Numbered from the stretch's first letter, positions 9,161 through 19,107 are shown. The stretch is DNA of 64,000 nucleotides from Actinomyces israelii DSM 43320 (GCF_000711965.1 NZ_JONS01000017.1:24579-88578); one strand, 5' to 3'. The notes: a model not told the origin generated them from the letters alone. Made by a program: numbers and translations.

Positions 9161-10378
9161 TCAGGCCTGACCGGTGAAGATGCGCCGTGATGACGACATC
9201 GTCTCCAGCAGGGACGCCTCCTGGGCTGCGAAGTCGGCCTCGGCGTGCCCGTCGAGCGCCTGCTGGCGCAGCTGCGCCAGGGCGGCGGACGCCTTCAGGA
9301 ATCCCCTCATGGCGTCGAGCGCCCGCGGCCCCTGGCTCCTGGCCCACCGTCTGGCCGCCGCGCGCCCCGAGCCGGTGGTGAGCATGGTGATCTCGGCGGG
9401 GCTGTACCACCCGGCCCGGTGGTAGTCGTACAGGCGGGCGCGCATGGTCATGCGCTCGCTCCACCGCAGCCAGACGACCACGCCGACCCAGGCCATGAAC
9501 AGGGGCACCTCGACGAGGAAGTAGAGGATGAAGGCCTGGCTGACGATCCCGTTCCAGAAGGCGTGCAGCACGATCGCGCACGCCAGGCCGATCGGCGTCA
9601 TCCAGATCCAGGCCAGTGAGGAGCGCATGCGCGCGCTCGCACCGATGGCGAGCCCCGTGCAGGCGGTGAAGGTCACGTGCACGAACGGCGACAGGATGCC
9701 GCGCATCAGGAAGGTGGCGGCAATCTGGTCCCAGTACCTCACGAAGTACGAGATGTTCTCGGCGAAGGCGAAGCCCGCTGCAACGACGCACGCGTAGACG
9801 ACGCCGTCCACGGGCCCGTTGAAGGTGCGTCGCCAGATCAGGAAGATGATGAGCACGCCCAGGGCCTTGGTGGACTCCTCGACAATGGGCGCCGAGACGA
9901 CCGCGGAGAAGAGCTCCGTCCCCGAACGGCTGCCGGTGGAGGATGCCACCAGGAGGGACGCCGACGTGTTGACCACCAGCGAGACCACCGCGGCCACGCC
10001 CGATCCCCACAGGAAGGCGGCGACCAGGACGCCCGGCGGCTCGGGCTCCCACCTGTCGATCCACCAGACCGTTCCCAGGACGATGAGCAGCGGAACGAGC
10101 GCCAGCGCCACGGCGACCCACGTCCTCTGGGTCGCGAGCTGCGACGACTTCATGGCCGAGAGGTAGACGACACCGAGCATGGCGAGCAGGCCCACGCCTC
10201 CGAGCGCGCTGAGCACGATGGTGGCGATGCGGCCGCGGCGGCGCGCCGAGGCGACCTGCGGGGTCCACTCGACCGACAGCGGCCTGCTCCCCGCGCTCAG
10301 CGCCACCTCCGGGTAGGCCGAGCGTCGGTAGCCGGCGCGCGGGGACCAGCCGTTGGCGGGGGACGTGGGCATGCTCAT
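9161..10378 (-). CDS. PrsW family intramembrane metalloprotease
   Basis: Polytopic membrane protein of 405 residues related to PrsW, whose relatives cleave anti-sigma factors or other membrane proteins. After about 50 cytoplasmic residues there are eight or so hydrophobic helices. The family motifs are present in order: APIVEESTKALG (Glu167, Glu168, Lys171), FAFAENISY (Glu207), a His at about 234 in FVHVTF, and HAFWN (His272). The C-terminal 100 residues are cytoplasmic, helical and Ala/Arg-rich. It overlaps the upstream LemA-like gene by 4 bp (ATGA) and precedes a Nudix gene. The substrate is unknown; no anti-sigma factor is encoded nearby. Confidence 0.85.
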   Translation of the reverse strand: MSMPTSPANGWSPRAGYRRSAYPEVALSAGSRPLSVEWTPQVASARRRGRIATIVLSALGGVGLLAMLGVVYLSAMKSSQLATQRTWVAVALALVPLLIVLGTVWWIDRWEPEPPGVLVAAFLWGSGVAAVVSLVVNTSASLLVASSTGSRSGTELFSAVVSAPIVEESTKALGVLIIFLIWRRTFNGPVDGVVYACVVAAGFAFAENISYFVRYWDQIAATFLMRGILSPFVHVTFTACTGLAIGASARMRSSLAWIWMTPIGLACAIVLHAFWNGIVSQAFILYFLVEVPLFMAWVGVVVWLRWSERMTMRARLYDYHRAGWYSPAEITMLTTGSGRAAARRWARSQGPRALDAMRGFLKASAALAQLRQQALDGHAEADFAAQEASLLETMSSSRRIFTGQA

Positions 10379-11007
10379 GCTGAGTCTCCGTCCGTGGGAT
10401 CGTCTGCTGCGGCGGTGACGGGACCCGCCACGGGAGCGGCGTCGTCGTCGATGTCGAAGGTCTGGGGCATGGGCGCGCGACCGGCCAGGTGCAGGCGGCG
10501 CACGAGGAGGCCGGAGCGCAGGCGCCGCGCCTCGGCCACGTGGGTGTTGTGGAACCGCCGGGCCAGGACGAGCCGGTAGCAGGCCTTGTCCAGGCGCGTC
10601 AGCGCGTCGGCGGCCAGGGGGCGGGCGCCCAGGGCCGCACGCGCCTGCACGTTGAGCACCACCCGGATGACCCGCGAAAGGTCGGACTCGACCAGGGCCC
10701 GGCTCCGCCGGCCGGACGCCGCCCGGTCATCGGGGTCCAGGCCGTCCTCGACGATCGGGCCCTCGCAGTCCAGGGCGTCGTGCGCCGCGCGGGACAGCAG
10801 GGCGGCGGAGGCCGGGTCGAGGGCGCCGGTGGCCGCGAGGTCGATGACCGCCTGGCCGCGGTGGACGAGCTGGGCCTCCAGGGTGGCCCGCGAGCCCAGC
10901 ACCTGCCGGTGGAGCCGGTCCACCCGCAGCGCCCTGGCGTACAGGCCCCATCCCAGGGCCAGCAGGACGAGCGCTGAGGCGAGCACGGTCAGCAGGACAT
11001 CGGCCAC
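10375..11007 (-). CDS. LemA-like membrane-anchored protein
   Basis: The 210-residue protein has one N-terminal membrane helix (about residues 4-22) followed by a mostly helical cytoplasmic part. The start of the soluble region (YARALRVDRLHRQVLGSRATLEAQLVHRGQAVIDLA) and the late FHNTHVAEARRLRS segment resemble the helical core of LemA proteins, though similarity is weak. The Asp/Ala-rich tail is probably disordered. It lies between pimA and the PrsW-type gene, 3 bp from the former and overlapping the latter, so all three are likely co-transcribed. Function unknown. Confidence 0.6.
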   Translation of the reverse strand: MADVLLTVLASALVLLALGWGLYARALRVDRLHRQVLGSRATLEAQLVHRGQAVIDLAATGALDPASAALLSRAAHDALDCEGPIVEDGLDPDDRAASGRRSRALVESDLSRVIRVVLNVQARAALGARPLAADALTRLDKACYRLVLARRFHNTHVAEARRLRSGLLVRRLHLAGRAPMPQTFDIDDDAAPVAGPVTAAADDPTDGDSA

Positions 11008-11010
11008 GGC

Positions 11011-12189
11011 TCAGTCCTCCAGGGCGTCGCGCAGGCGCCCCACCATGGTGCGCGAGCCCGGTGCGACGGTCACTCGGGTGTGGGCGGTGGACAGCGCCAT
11101 GTCGTAGACGTCGAGCACGGAGTCGGTGACGGCCGACCAGTCGTAGCGGCCCACGACGGCGGCGGCGGCCTCGCGCCTGGCGTCCGCGGCGCGCGTGTCG
11201 GTGAGCGTGTCCACGATGGCGCGGGCCAGGTCCGCTCCGTCCCCGTTGCGGAACAGCGCCCCGTAGGCGCCCGCGCCCAGGACGTCGGAGAAGGCCGCCA
11301 GGTCCGAGGCGACGACCCGGGTGCCGGCGGCCATGGCCTCCACCAGTACGATTCCGAAGGACTCGCGACCGGTCTGGGGGGCCACATAGCATGAGGACGA
11401 GGCGAGCAGGCTCGCCTTGTCCTCATCCGAGACTTCGCCGAGGAAGGTCACGGCATCGCCGTATCGGGCCAGGGCGGCGCGCTGGGGCCCGGCCTCGCCG
11501 CGGCCGGCGATGAGGAAGCGGGCCCCGGGGACGCGCTCCAGGACGGCGGGAATGGCCGCGGCCAGTACCTGCAGCCCTTTGCGGGGCTCGTCCAGGCGTC
11601 CCAGGAAGGAGATCGTCGGAGCCTGGGGACTGCCGGCGAAGCGCGGGTCCCTCTTGGCGGCGGTGAAAGGAGCGACGTACACGCCGTTGGGGATCACCAC
11701 GGCGTCACCGCCGTGGTACTGGATGAGGGTGCGACGCGCCTCCTCCGACACGGCGATGCGCGCAGTGATCCTCTCCATGAGCGGGACCGCGGCCGGGGAG
11801 AGCAGCTTGCGAGCCAGGGATCGCGGCATGGCGGCGTGGAAGGTCCCCACCACGGGACAGGAGGCCGCCTGGAGGGCGATCGTACCGACGCTGGGCATGC
11901 TCGGCTCATGGATGTGGAGCAGGTCGAAGTCGTAGGCGTCCAGCCAGCGGCGCGCCCGCCGGGCCACGGCCGCACCGAAGTTGAGGCGGGCGACCGAGCC
12001 GTTGTACGGGATGGCGATCGAGTCGCCCGCCGAGGTGACCCACTCGGGCAGGTCGGAGTCGGCTGCGGCCGGCGCCAGGACCCGCACATCGTGGCGCCGC
12101 CCGCGCAGCTCGGCGGCCAGGTCCATGACATGGGCCTGCACCCCTCCGGGCGCGTCCAGGGAGTACGGGCACACAAGACCGATCCTCAT
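11011..12189 (-). CDS. pimA: Phosphatidyl-myo-inositol alpha-mannosyltransferase
   Basis: GT4-family enzyme that adds the first mannose from GDP-mannose to phosphatidylinositol on the inner face of the membrane, beginning PIM synthesis. The 392 residues show the GT-B layout: the N-terminal CPYSLDAPGGVQAHVMDLA loop that contacts the acceptor, HIHEPSMPSVG in the middle, then FLGRLDEPRKGLQVLAAA, and the sugar-nucleotide site GRESFGIVLVEAMAAGTRVVASDL. The MRIGLVCPYS start is typical. It overlaps the acyltransferase by 4 bp, completing a pgsA-acyltransferase-pimA block. Confidence 0.93.
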   Translation of the reverse strand: MRIGLVCPYSLDAPGGVQAHVMDLAAELRGRRHDVRVLAPAAADSDLPEWVTSAGDSIAIPYNGSVARLNFGAAVARRARRWLDAYDFDLLHIHEPSMPSVGTIALQAASCPVVGTFHAAMPRSLARKLLSPAAVPLMERITARIAVSEEARRTLIQYHGGDAVVIPNGVYVAPFTAAKRDPRFAGSPQAPTISFLGRLDEPRKGLQVLAAAIPAVLERVPGARFLIAGRGEAGPQRAALARYGDAVTFLGEVSDEDKASLLASSSCYVAPQTGRESFGIVLVEAMAAGTRVVASDLAAFSDVLGAGAYGALFRNGDGADLARAIVDTLTDTRAADARREAAAAVVGRYDWSAVTDSVLDVYDMALSTAHTRVTVAPGSRTMVGRLRDALED

Positions 12190-13163
12190 GCGCGCCCCTC
12201 CTGCTTCGCGTGGCTGCGCGCGAGCCGCTCGTGGTCGAGATCGGCGTCGAAGACCGGCTGGAGCATGTGCCAGTCGACGGCGTGCTCGGCGAGCAGCGGA
12301 CCCATGGCGGCCGCCCAGGCGCGCGTGTGCGCCACGACCAGCTCAGGGCCGCCCGGGCCCGGGGGGCGGGGCACCTCCCGCAGGGTCAGCACCAGGCCCC
12401 ACCGCGACCCCGCGGCCCGACGGCGCTCGCCCGCCAGGGCCTCGTAGTGCATGCCGGCGACGTACAGGGGCAGGTCCAGGCGCTGCGCCAGGGCGGCGGG
12501 CCCGGCGGCGAAGCGCGCGGTGTGGCCGCACAGGTCCACCTCCAGGCCGGAGGCCGACAGGTCCCGGTCGGCCAGCAGCGGGATGACGTAGGGCCCCCCG
12601 TCCTGCGCGGCGGCGACGAGCCGGTCGAAGACCCTCTCGCCGCGGCCCTGGCCGAGGATCCTCATGCCGAGCCGCTCGCGGAAGGCGACGAACTGGTCGA
12701 ACAGGTCGGCCGGCTCGAGTCGCTCGGCCACAGTCAGAACGGTCGCCAGCCGCCGGCACGCCCAGGCGCCCACCAGGTCCCAGTTGCCCATATGGCCCAC
12801 GGCCAGCACGATCGAGCCCCGCCGCAGGTCGGCATGCACCCGCGGGGGCATGTCGGCGCGCACGCGCGCCAGGATCTGCTCCTCGCTCATGCCGGCCAGG
12901 GCGAAGGCCTCGTAGAAGTAGCGCATATAGGAGCGCATCGCCCGCCGGGAGGCCCGCCGCACCTGCCGCGGACTCGTGGGCGCGGGCAGGACGCGCGCCA
13001 GGTTCCTCTCCAGCTGCCCGACGCCGGCGGCCCCGGCGCCCAGGCGGTGCAGCCCCCACGCGGCGTCGGCCCCGGCGCGGAACAGCCCGTAGCCCACCGG
13101 CGCCGGCAGTGCGGGCACGTGCCGCCAGGCGAAACGGTACAGGTCGTTGACCGCCATGCTCAC
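12186..13163 (-). CDS. patA: Phosphatidylinositol mannoside acyltransferase
   Basis: HtrB/LpxL-like acyltransferase that places an acyl chain on the mannose of PIM1/PIM2. The GTG at 13163 is chosen because it overlaps the pgsA stop as GTGA and yields 325 residues starting VSMAVNDLYRFAWR; an ATG two codons later is possible. Visible features are the active-site HMGNWDLVGAW (His about residue 130), LADRDLSASGLEV and a C-terminal WHMLQPVFDADL segment typical of actinobacterial PIM acyltransferases. Flanked by pgsA and pimA with 4-bp overlaps on both sides, so the three genes form one tightly coupled unit. Confidence 0.9.
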   Translation of the reverse strand: MSMAVNDLYRFAWRHVPALPAPVGYGLFRAGADAAWGLHRLGAGAAGVGQLERNLARVLPAPTSPRQVRRASRRAMRSYMRYFYEAFALAGMSEEQILARVRADMPPRVHADLRRGSIVLAVGHMGNWDLVGAWACRRLATVLTVAERLEPADLFDQFVAFRERLGMRILGQGRGERVFDRLVAAAQDGGPYVIPLLADRDLSASGLEVDLCGHTARFAAGPAALAQRLDLPLYVAGMHYEALAGERRRAAGSRWGLVLTLREVPRPPGPGGPELVVAHTRAWAAAMGPLLAEHAVDWHMLQPVFDADLDHERLARSHAKQEGRA

Positions 13164-13828
13164 GCGCCCTCCTCCGGTCCTCCGCCACCGGCCGCGGGAG
13201 CCGCTCGGCCCACCGCCTGACGGCGGACCGCGACAATGCGCTGGATGACGGTGATGAAGGAGGCCAGCGCCACGTAGCCGAGCGCCGCGGACAGCACCCA
13301 CTGGGGCGCCCCGAGACCGACCGCGAAGGCCGCCACGAGGGCCACCACCAGGCGGTCGGTGCGCTCGGCGATCCCCACCGAGGCGGCGGCTCCGATGGAC
13401 TCGGCGCGGGCCCGGGCGTAGGGCACGGCCGCGGCCAGCACGATGCAGGCCAGGGCGAGACCGACCGTGACCGTGCGCAGCGCGACGCTGTCGGTCCTCA
13501 TGGTCAGGGCCGCCCAGGCGGCCAGGGAGGCGAAGACGGCACCGTCGGCGAGCCGGTCGAGCGTGGAGTCGAGGAAGGCACCGAAGACCGAGCTGCGCCC
13601 TGTGGCCCGGGCGAGGATGCCGTCGAGGGAGTCCCCCGCCAGGGCGAGTCCCAGCAGGGGCGGGCCGGCGAGGAAGCGGCCCTGCGGAAGGGTCGCCACG
13701 GCCACGCCCACCGTCAGGACCGTGCCGGCCACGGTGAGCATGTCAGGAGTGATCCCCGCCCGGGCCATGGCGAGCGCGGGACGGGTGAGCAGTGCCTTGG
13801 TCAGGCCTCGGCCGTGCTGTCCGAGCAT
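13160..13828 (-). CDS. pgsA: CDP-alcohol phosphatidyltransferase (phosphatidylinositol phosphate synthase)
   Basis: Integral membrane enzyme that condenses CDP-diacylglycerol with an inositol phosphate to make the lipid anchor of PIMs. The 222-residue protein carries the family signature GDSLDGILARATGRSSVFGA then FLDSTLDR (about residues 65-92), with the spaced metal-binding aspartates, and about six membrane helices. Its position next to the PIM acyltransferase and pimA supports phosphatidylinositol phosphate rather than phosphatidylglycerol phosphate synthesis. That choice is inferred from context. Confidence 0.9.
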   Translation of the reverse strand: MLGQHGRGLTKALLTRPALAMARAGITPDMLTVAGTVLTVGVAVATLPQGRFLAGPPLLGLALAGDSLDGILARATGRSSVFGAFLDSTLDRLADGAVFASLAAWAALTMRTDSVALRTVTVGLALACIVLAAAVPYARARAESIGAAASVGIAERTDRLVVALVAAFAVGLGAPQWVLSAALGYVALASFITVIQRIVAVRRQAVGRAAPAAGGGGPEEGA

Positions 13829-13852
13829 GGAGTCCTTACGGGGTCGACTGGG

Positions 13853-14503
13853 TCATCGGGGTTGTACGGAGTCGTCGGGGCCGGCTAGGTGGGCAGGAGC
13901 GCCGTCCCAGGCGGCGGCGAGCTGGTCGCGCTGGACGCCCAGGAGCTGGGGGACGGGCTTCGTCTTGCCGATGATGGGCATGAAGTTGGCGTCGCCGGTC
14001 CAGCGCGGAACGATGTGCTGGTGGAGGTGGGCGGCGATACCGGCCCCGGCGACCTCGCCCTGGTTCATGCCCAGGTTGAAGCCGTGGGGGTGGGACACGG
14101 AGCGGACGACCTCCATGGCGCGGGCGGTCAGCCTACCGATCTCGATGCGCTCGTCCTCCGATGCCTCGGTCCAGTCCGAGATGTGCCGGTAGGGGCACAC
14201 CAGGAGGTGGCCGGTGTTGTACGGGTAGAGGTTCATCAGCACGTAGGCGCTCTCGCCCCGGTGGACGATCAGCGCCTGCCGGTCCTCCCGCCCGGGCGCC
14301 GCGCAGAAGGGGCACTGGCCGGGCGAGGAGTCCTCGGGCCTGTCCTGCCCGCCGATGTAGACCATGCGGTGGGGCGTCCACAGCCGCCCGAAGGGGTCGG
14401 GGGCGTCGGCGTGCTGGAAGGGCGTCTCGATGCGCACGCCGTCCACGACGGCGCCCTCCAGGCCCGCCAGGGCGTCGGCCTCGGTCTCGGGGTGCTCAGC
14501 CAC
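13853..14503 (-). CDS. HIT domain protein, Ap4A phosphorylase/hydrolase type
   Basis: Histidine-triad nucleotide hydrolase of 216 residues. The catalytic [10 protein letters not shown] triad is at about residues 159-168. The [11 protein letters not shown] motif supplies a Cys-X2-Cys pair that binds zinc with a nearby His in the related mycobacterial diadenosine tetraphosphate phosphorylase. The N-terminal [12 protein letters not shown] and [19 protein letters not shown] segments match that subfamily. It overlaps thrS by 8 bp and is followed by pgsA after 24 bp, the same thrS-HIT-pgsA order as in mycobacteria. Ap4A as substrate is inferred; aminoacyl-tRNA synthetases make Ap4A as a by-product, which fits the neighbour. 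Confidence 0.88.
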   Translation of the reverse strand: MAEHPETEADALAGLEGAVVDGVRIETPFQHADAPDPFGRLWTPHRMVYIGGQDRPEDSSPGQCPFCAAPGREDRQALIVHRGESAYVLMNLYPYNTGHLLVCPYRHISDWTEASEDERIEIGRLTARAMEVVRSVSHPHGFNLGMNQGEVAGAGIAAHLHQHIVPRWTGDANFMPIIGKTKPVPQLLGVQRDQLAAAWDGAPAHLAGPDDSVQPR

Positions 14504-16535
14504 GGGTGAGCCTCTCCCCCGCCGGGTCGTTGACGCGGGCCCCGATGACGCCGGCGATGTGCGCCACGGCCTGGTCGACCGGCACCCCGTTGCACTGCTC
14601 GCCGTCGCGGAAGCGGAAGGAGACGGCGCCGGCCTCCACGTCGTCGCCCCCGGCGATGAGGATGAAGGGCACCTTCTCCTTGGCGGCGTTGCGGATCTTC
14701 TTGCTGAAGCGATCGTCCGACAGGTCGGTCTCCGCCCGCACGCCCGCGGCGCGCAGGCGTGCGGCGATGCCCTTGACGTAGTCGTCGAAGACCTCGGCCA
14801 CGGGCACGAGCCGCGCCTGGACGGGTGCCAGCCAGGCGGGGAAGGCCCCGGCGTAGTGCTCGGTGAGCACGCCGATGAACCGCTCGACGCTGCCCAGCTT
14901 GGCGGAGTGGATCATGACGGGGCGCCGGTGGGTCCCGTCGGCCGCCGTGTACTCCAGGTCGAAGCGCTCGGGCTGGTTGAAGTCGTACTGGATGGTGGAC
15001 ATCTGCCAGGTGCGGCCGATGGCGTCCTTGACCTGGACGGAGACCTTGGGGCCGTAGAAGGCGGCGCCGCCGGGGTCGGGGACGACCTCCAGGCCGGAGG
15101 CGTCGCAGGCCTCCCGGAGGGCGGCGGTGGCGGCGGCCCAGTCCGCCTCGGAGCCGATGAACTTGTCCTTCCTGGCGCCGTCGTCGCGGGTGGACAGCTC
15201 CAGGTAGAAGTCGGTCAGCCCGAAGTCGGACAGGATGGACAGGAAGAAGTCGATCTGGGCGCGGATCTCCTCACCGGCCTGCTCGGGGGTGCAGTAGGTG
15301 TGGGAGTCGTCCTGGGTGAAGCCGCGCATGCGGGTCAGCCCGTGGACGACGCCAGACTTCTCGTACCGGTAGTCGCGGCCCATCTCGAAGAAGCGCAGCG
15401 GCAGCTCGCGGTAGGAGCGGCCCCGGGAGCGGAAGATGAGGTTGTGCATGGGGCAGTTCATGGCCTTGAGGTAGTACTCCTGCCCGGCCCTGGTGATGGC
15501 GCCCGCCGCGTCGCGCTCCTCGTCGGCGAGCATGGGCGGGAACATGGTGTCGGCGTAGTAGGGCAGGTGGCCCGAGGTGTGGAAGAGGCCGCCCTTGGAG
15601 ATCTCGGGGGTGTGGACGAAGTCGAAGCCGGCCTCCTCGTGCCGTCGGATCACATGGCTCTCGATCTGGTGACGGAGCATGCCGCCCCTGGGGTGGAAGA
15701 CCACCAGGCCGGGGCCGATCTCCTCGGGGAAGGAGAAGAGGTCGAGCTCGGCCCCCAGCCTGCGGTGGTCGCGGCGCTCGGCCTCCCTGAGGCGCTCCTG
15801 GTAGGCCCGCAGGTCCTCCTTGGAGGCCCAGGCGGTGCCGTAGATGCGCTGGAGGGAGTCCCCGTGCTGGTCGCCCCTCCAGTAGGCGGAGGATGACTTG
15901 GTCAGGGCGAAGCCCTGGCCGATGAGCCGGGTGGAGGGCAGGTGGGGGCCGCGGCACAGGTCCTTCCAGGCCACGGTCCCGTCGCGGCGCACGTTGTCGT
16001 ACACGGTGAGGCCGCCCCTGCCCACCTCCACCGAGGCGCCTTCGGCGCCGGCGCCCTTGGTGGTGATGAGCTCGAGCTTGTAGGGCTGGTCGGCGAGCTC
16101 GGCGCGCCCCTCGGCCTCGGTAATGTCCCGGCGTCGGAAGGTCTGGCCCTCCTTGACGATGCGCTTCATGCGCTTCTCGATGTCGCGCAGGAGCTCGGGG
16201 GTGACGGCGTCGATGCCACCGAAGTCGTAGTAGAAGCCGTCGGTGATGAAGGGGCCGATGCCGAGGTCGACGTCGGGGAAGATCTCCTGGACGGCCTGGG
16301 CCATGACGTGGGTGACGGAGTGGCGCAGGATGTTCAGGCCGTCCTCGGAGCCGAGGGTGATGGGCTCCACGCTCGCGCCCGCGGGAACGGTCCTGTCCAG
16401 GTCCCACGGCTCGCCATCGACCCGCATGGCGACGACCGCGCGATCCTGTCCGAAGAGCGCGGTCCCGGTGGTGCCCGCCTCGACGCTGCGCACGGCGCCG
16501 TCGAGGGTGATGTCGATGGTGGGCTGGGCTGGCAC
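14496..16535 (-). CDS. thrS: Threonine--tRNA ligase
   Basis: Class II aminoacyl-tRNA synthetase that charges tRNA-Thr. The 679-residue protein has the N-terminal TGS-like domain, the editing domain, the class II catalytic core with zinc-binding residues in [12 protein letters not shown] and [22 protein letters not shown] (motif 3), and a C-terminal anticodon-binding domain with [13 protein letters not shown]. Length is normal for the family. The start [14 protein letters not shown] aligns with the beginning of the TGS domain. No leader RNA structure of a T-box type was recognised in the 86 bp between this gene and the divergent edge. Confidence 0.95.
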   Translation of the reverse strand: MPAQPTIDITLDGAVRSVEAGTTGTALFGQDRAVVAMRVDGEPWDLDRTVPAGASVEPITLGSEDGLNILRHSVTHVMAQAVQEIFPDVDLGIGPFITDGFYYDFGGIDAVTPELLRDIEKRMKRIVKEGQTFRRRDITEAEGRAELADQPYKLELITTKGAGAEGASVEVGRGGLTVYDNVRRDGTVAWKDLCRGPHLPSTRLIGQGFALTKSSSAYWRGDQHGDSLQRIYGTAWASKEDLRAYQERLREAERRDHRRLGAELDLFSFPEEIGPGLVVFHPRGGMLRHQIESHVIRRHEEAGFDFVHTPEISKGGLFHTSGHLPYYADTMFPPMLADEERDAAGAITRAGQEYYLKAMNCPMHNLIFRSRGRSYRELPLRFFEMGRDYRYEKSGVVHGLTRMRGFTQDDSHTYCTPEQAGEEIRAQIDFFLSILSDFGLTDFYLELSTRDDGARKDKFIGSEADWAAATAALREACDASGLEVVPDPGGAAFYGPKVSVQVKDAIGRTWQMSTIQYDFNQPERFDLEYTAADGTHRRPVMIHSAKLGSVERFIGVLTEHYAGAFPAWLAPVQARLVPVAEVFDDYVKGIAARLRAAGVRAETDLSDDRFSKKIRNAAKEKVPFILIAGGDDVEAGAVSFRFRDGEQCNGVPVDQAVAHIAGVIGARVNDPAGERLTRG

Positions 16536-16621
16536 GAGTCTGCTCCTGGTGAGTTGTGGACCGGGCGCTGCACTGGTGCACCCGCTGACGGCCGGGAGTC
16601 TACTCGTCGGCCAGCGCCTGC

Positions 16622-17668
16622 TCAGACGCCCAGGCGGTCGCGCACCAGGTGGCGCACGCGGCGGGCGCGGACCAGGGCGGCGTAGACGGCCCTGTGAATC
16701 GGGATGTCCCAGGCGCCGTCGACCTCGGTGGCGTGGTGGGCGAAGCGCTTCTTGTAACGGCCCACCCCGTAGAGCTCGGGCACACGGGCGGAGTCGGCCC
16801 CCATGAGGTCGAAGGAGTCCTTGCCCTCAGCGGCCAGGGTGCGGGCCACGAACCAGTCGAGGGCCTCGGCGCCGCGGAACCCCCGCGACTCGTCCGAGGA
16901 GGCCCCGTAGTAGGCGACGGCAGCCTTGCCGGAGACGGTGACGAGGTCCCAGCAGTGGGGCGCGCCGTCGCGGCGCAGGACGAAGAGCCTGGCGTGCTCC
17001 GGGCCCAGGGTGCGCAGCATGTCCCAGTAGACCTCGGCGGGGTGGGGGCGGAAGCCGTCGCGCTCGGCCGTGGTGACCATCACCTGGTAGACCTCGTCGA
17101 AGGCCCGGCGGTCGAGCCCGGTCTCCTCGGCCATGACGCAGCCCGCCTCGGTCGCGACCCGGTCGGCCCGCCTGACGCCGCGGCGGCCGTCCTTGGGCAT
17201 GGCGGCCGCGATGGCATCGGGGGTGCGCGGCCGCAGGTCGATGACGAAGGTCCGGTCGTAGGTGATGGTCGAGAGCAGCTCGCGGGTGTCCGCCGCCCGG
17301 TAGCGAGCGTGCATGCGCACGAACACCACGCGGGAGTCCTTCAGCCTGACCTCCCGCACGAGCAGCTCGCGCAGGTGCGCTTCGCGCTCGGGGCTCTGCT
17401 CCTTGAGCCAGATGGGCCCGTGCTTGGCCCACAGGAAGCGCTGCCCTCCGATCTCGTAGCGGTACAGGGCGAGGACGGCGACGGGCCTGCCGTCGTCCTC
17501 GTAGACGTAGCGCCCGAACAGGGGGTGCCCCTGGCTGGCCTCGTAGTCCTCCCAGGGCTCGAGCTGCTCGATGGGCGCCGGGGTGCAGCCGATGGCCACG
17601 CGCATGTCCTTGGGGGAGATGGGGCGGAGGGTCTCGGGGCGCCGGGTGGTGCGGGGGGCGTGAGTCAT
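16622..17668 (-). CDS. FemAB/FmhB-like aminoacyltransferase (peptidoglycan interpeptide bridge)
   Basis: The 348-residue protein resembles FemABX enzymes, which transfer an amino acid from aminoacyl-tRNA to the stem-peptide side chain of lipid II. Telling segments are [20 protein letters not shown] with the basic [12 protein letters not shown] stretch, the [20 protein letters not shown] motif that corresponds to the second GNAT-like domain, and the terminal [11 protein letters not shown]. The ATG at 17668 overlaps the stop of the ATP-grasp gene (ATGA), so the two are almost certainly translated together. The amino acid added cannot be read from sequence. It lies 86 bp downstream of thrS on the other side. 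Confidence 0.82.
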   Translation of the reverse strand: MTHAPRTTRRPETLRPISPKDMRVAIGCTPAPIEQLEPWEDYEASQGHPLFGRYVYEDDGRPVAVLALYRYEIGGQRFLWAKHGPIWLKEQSPEREAHLRELLVREVRLKDSRVVFVRMHARYRAADTRELLSTITYDRTFVIDLRPRTPDAIAAAMPKDGRRGVRRADRVATEAGCVMAEETGLDRRAFDEVYQVMVTTAERDGFRPHPAEVYWDMLRTLGPEHARLFVLRRDGAPHCWDLVTVSGKAAVAYYGASSDESRGFRGAEALDWFVARTLAAEGKDSFDLMGADSARVPELYGVGRYKKRFAHHATEVDGAWDIPIHRAVYAALVRARRVRHLVRDRLGV

Positions 17669-18945
17669 GGGATCTCCAGATCGGTGGGCGGGTCCGCTCG
17701 GCGCAGCCGCAGGCGCAGGGGCCGCGGGTGGTAGCGGTGGAACTTGCGGTCGTGGTTGAGCTTCTGGGCGGTGATGAGCAGACGACGGCGCACGGAGCGC
17801 TCCGCGGGGTCGAGCAGCGGGTCGACCGCGCGCGCCGCGAGCCGCAGGACGCGCCGCCGCAGAAGGGGGTCGTCGACCTGGTGGAGCACGAGGTGGCGCG
17901 GCAGGAGGCTGTAGAGCACCTCGTCGGCGGCCTCCCGGCGCGGCCCCGGGCTGCCGTCGACCAGGTCGCGGATCATGACGACCATGGGGTTGACGCCCGC
18001 GGCGCTCATGTAGAAGGAGTTCCGCCCAATGCGGGGGTTGAGCTCGAAGTAGACCGGGGCTCCGCCCCGCGGGTCGATCTTGACGTCGAAGTTCGCGAAT
18101 CCCCGGTACCCGGCGGACGTCAGCAGCTTCTCGACGCCCTCCCACAGGTCGGGGAAGGGCTCGGTGATCATGGCGACGGGGTTGCCGATGAGGGTGGGCG
18201 TGTGGTCCTCCAGAAGCACGTGCGCCGAGCCGATCATGGTCATCCGTCCGTCGGAGGCCATGTACGCGGTCACCGAGCGCATGGCGTCGTCCCCGCCCGG
18301 GATCCGCTCCTGGATGAGGAAGGTGGACCGGTAGCCGGCGCCCCGCAGGTCGGACCACAGCGAGGCGAGGTCCGCGGGGGTGTCGAGGAAGTAGATCTTG
18401 CGCTGGCCGGGGAACTCGACGGCGTCCCAGTCCGCGCCGACGGCGGCCTTGCCGACCAGGGGGAAGGGGATATCGATCTCGGGGTCGGCGTCCGCGAGCG
18501 CGGAGCAGTCCACGACGACCTGCCGCGGGGTGCGCAGCCCCTGCTCGGCGCAGGCCGCGGCGAAGGCGACCTTGTCGCTCAGGGCGCTCATCGCCTCGGC
18601 GCTCGGGAAGGGCACGACGTACTCCGGCTCCAGCTCTGCGCGGTGGGCGATGAGGAGCTGGGCGGTCGCGTCGCGGTTGGCGATGACCACGGCGCTGCGC
18701 GGCGCCCGGCCCTCGACGAGCTCGCGCAGGCGGGCGACCATGGCTGTCTCGTCGCGCGAGTCCTGGTGGACGACGTCGATATAGCTCGACAGGGCGATCG
18801 CCTCGATGGGGCTGGGCGACAGCAGGGTCACCCGCTGCCCGGTGGCGTCGTGGAGCTGGCGGGCCAGCGCGTAGCCCCCGATGTCACCGCCGATCACCAC
18901 GGGAAGCAGGTCTGGGCGCGAGGGCCTGCGCGCTGAGAGGGCCAC
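17665..18945 (-). CDS. ATP-grasp ligase, D-aspartate ligase-like
   Basis: Predicted carboxylate-amine ligase of 426 residues. The GTG at 18945 is chosen because it has a good AGGAG site 7 nt upstream and similarity begins there; codons further upstream are tRNA-spacer sequence. The domain starts LLPVVIGGDIGGYALARQLHDATG, followed by ATP-grasp elements FPLVGKAAVGADW, FLIQERIPGGDD and FANFDVKIDPRGGAPVYFELNPRIGRNSFY (metal-binding Glu and Asn). This resembles the D-aspartate ligases that build the D-Asp cross-bridge on Lys. Coupled to a FemAB-like gene, which strengthens a cross-bridge role; the substrate is inferred. Confidence 0.8.
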   Translation of the reverse strand: MALSARRPSRPDLLPVVIGGDIGGYALARQLHDATGQRVTLLSPSPIEAIALSSYIDVVHQDSRDETAMVARLRELVEGRAPRSAVVIANRDATAQLLIAHRAELEPEYVVPFPSAEAMSALSDKVAFAAACAEQGLRTPRQVVVDCSALADADPEIDIPFPLVGKAAVGADWDAVEFPGQRKIYFLDTPADLASLWSDLRGAGYRSTFLIQERIPGGDDAMRSVTAYMASDGRMTMIGSAHVLLEDHTPTLIGNPVAMITEPFPDLWEGVEKLLTSAGYRGFANFDVKIDPRGGAPVYFELNPRIGRNSFYMSAAGVNPMVVMIRDLVDGSPGPRREAADEVLYSLLPRHLVLHQVDDPLLRRRVLRLAARAVDPLLDPAERSVRRRLLITAQKLNHDRKFHRYHPRPLRLRLRRADPPTDLEIP

Positions 18946-19107
18946 ATGTTCTCCTAGGTCCGGCCGAGCCCGCGTGCGGGCCCCGGCAGCATGGTCGAGA
19001 TGATCGGTGGTGAACGGGTGCTGGGAAGGGCCGACGGACGGAGCGGCCGCGGGAGGGGCGGCCGCGATGAAGGCCCGGAACACGATGTTCCGGGCCGGGT
19101 GGCTGAG

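Noticed and set aside
8478..10268. A 596-residue fusion of a PrsW-like region with a Nudix domain
   Set aside because: The upstream portion is prsW read out of frame; the Nudix gene has its own start at 9146.
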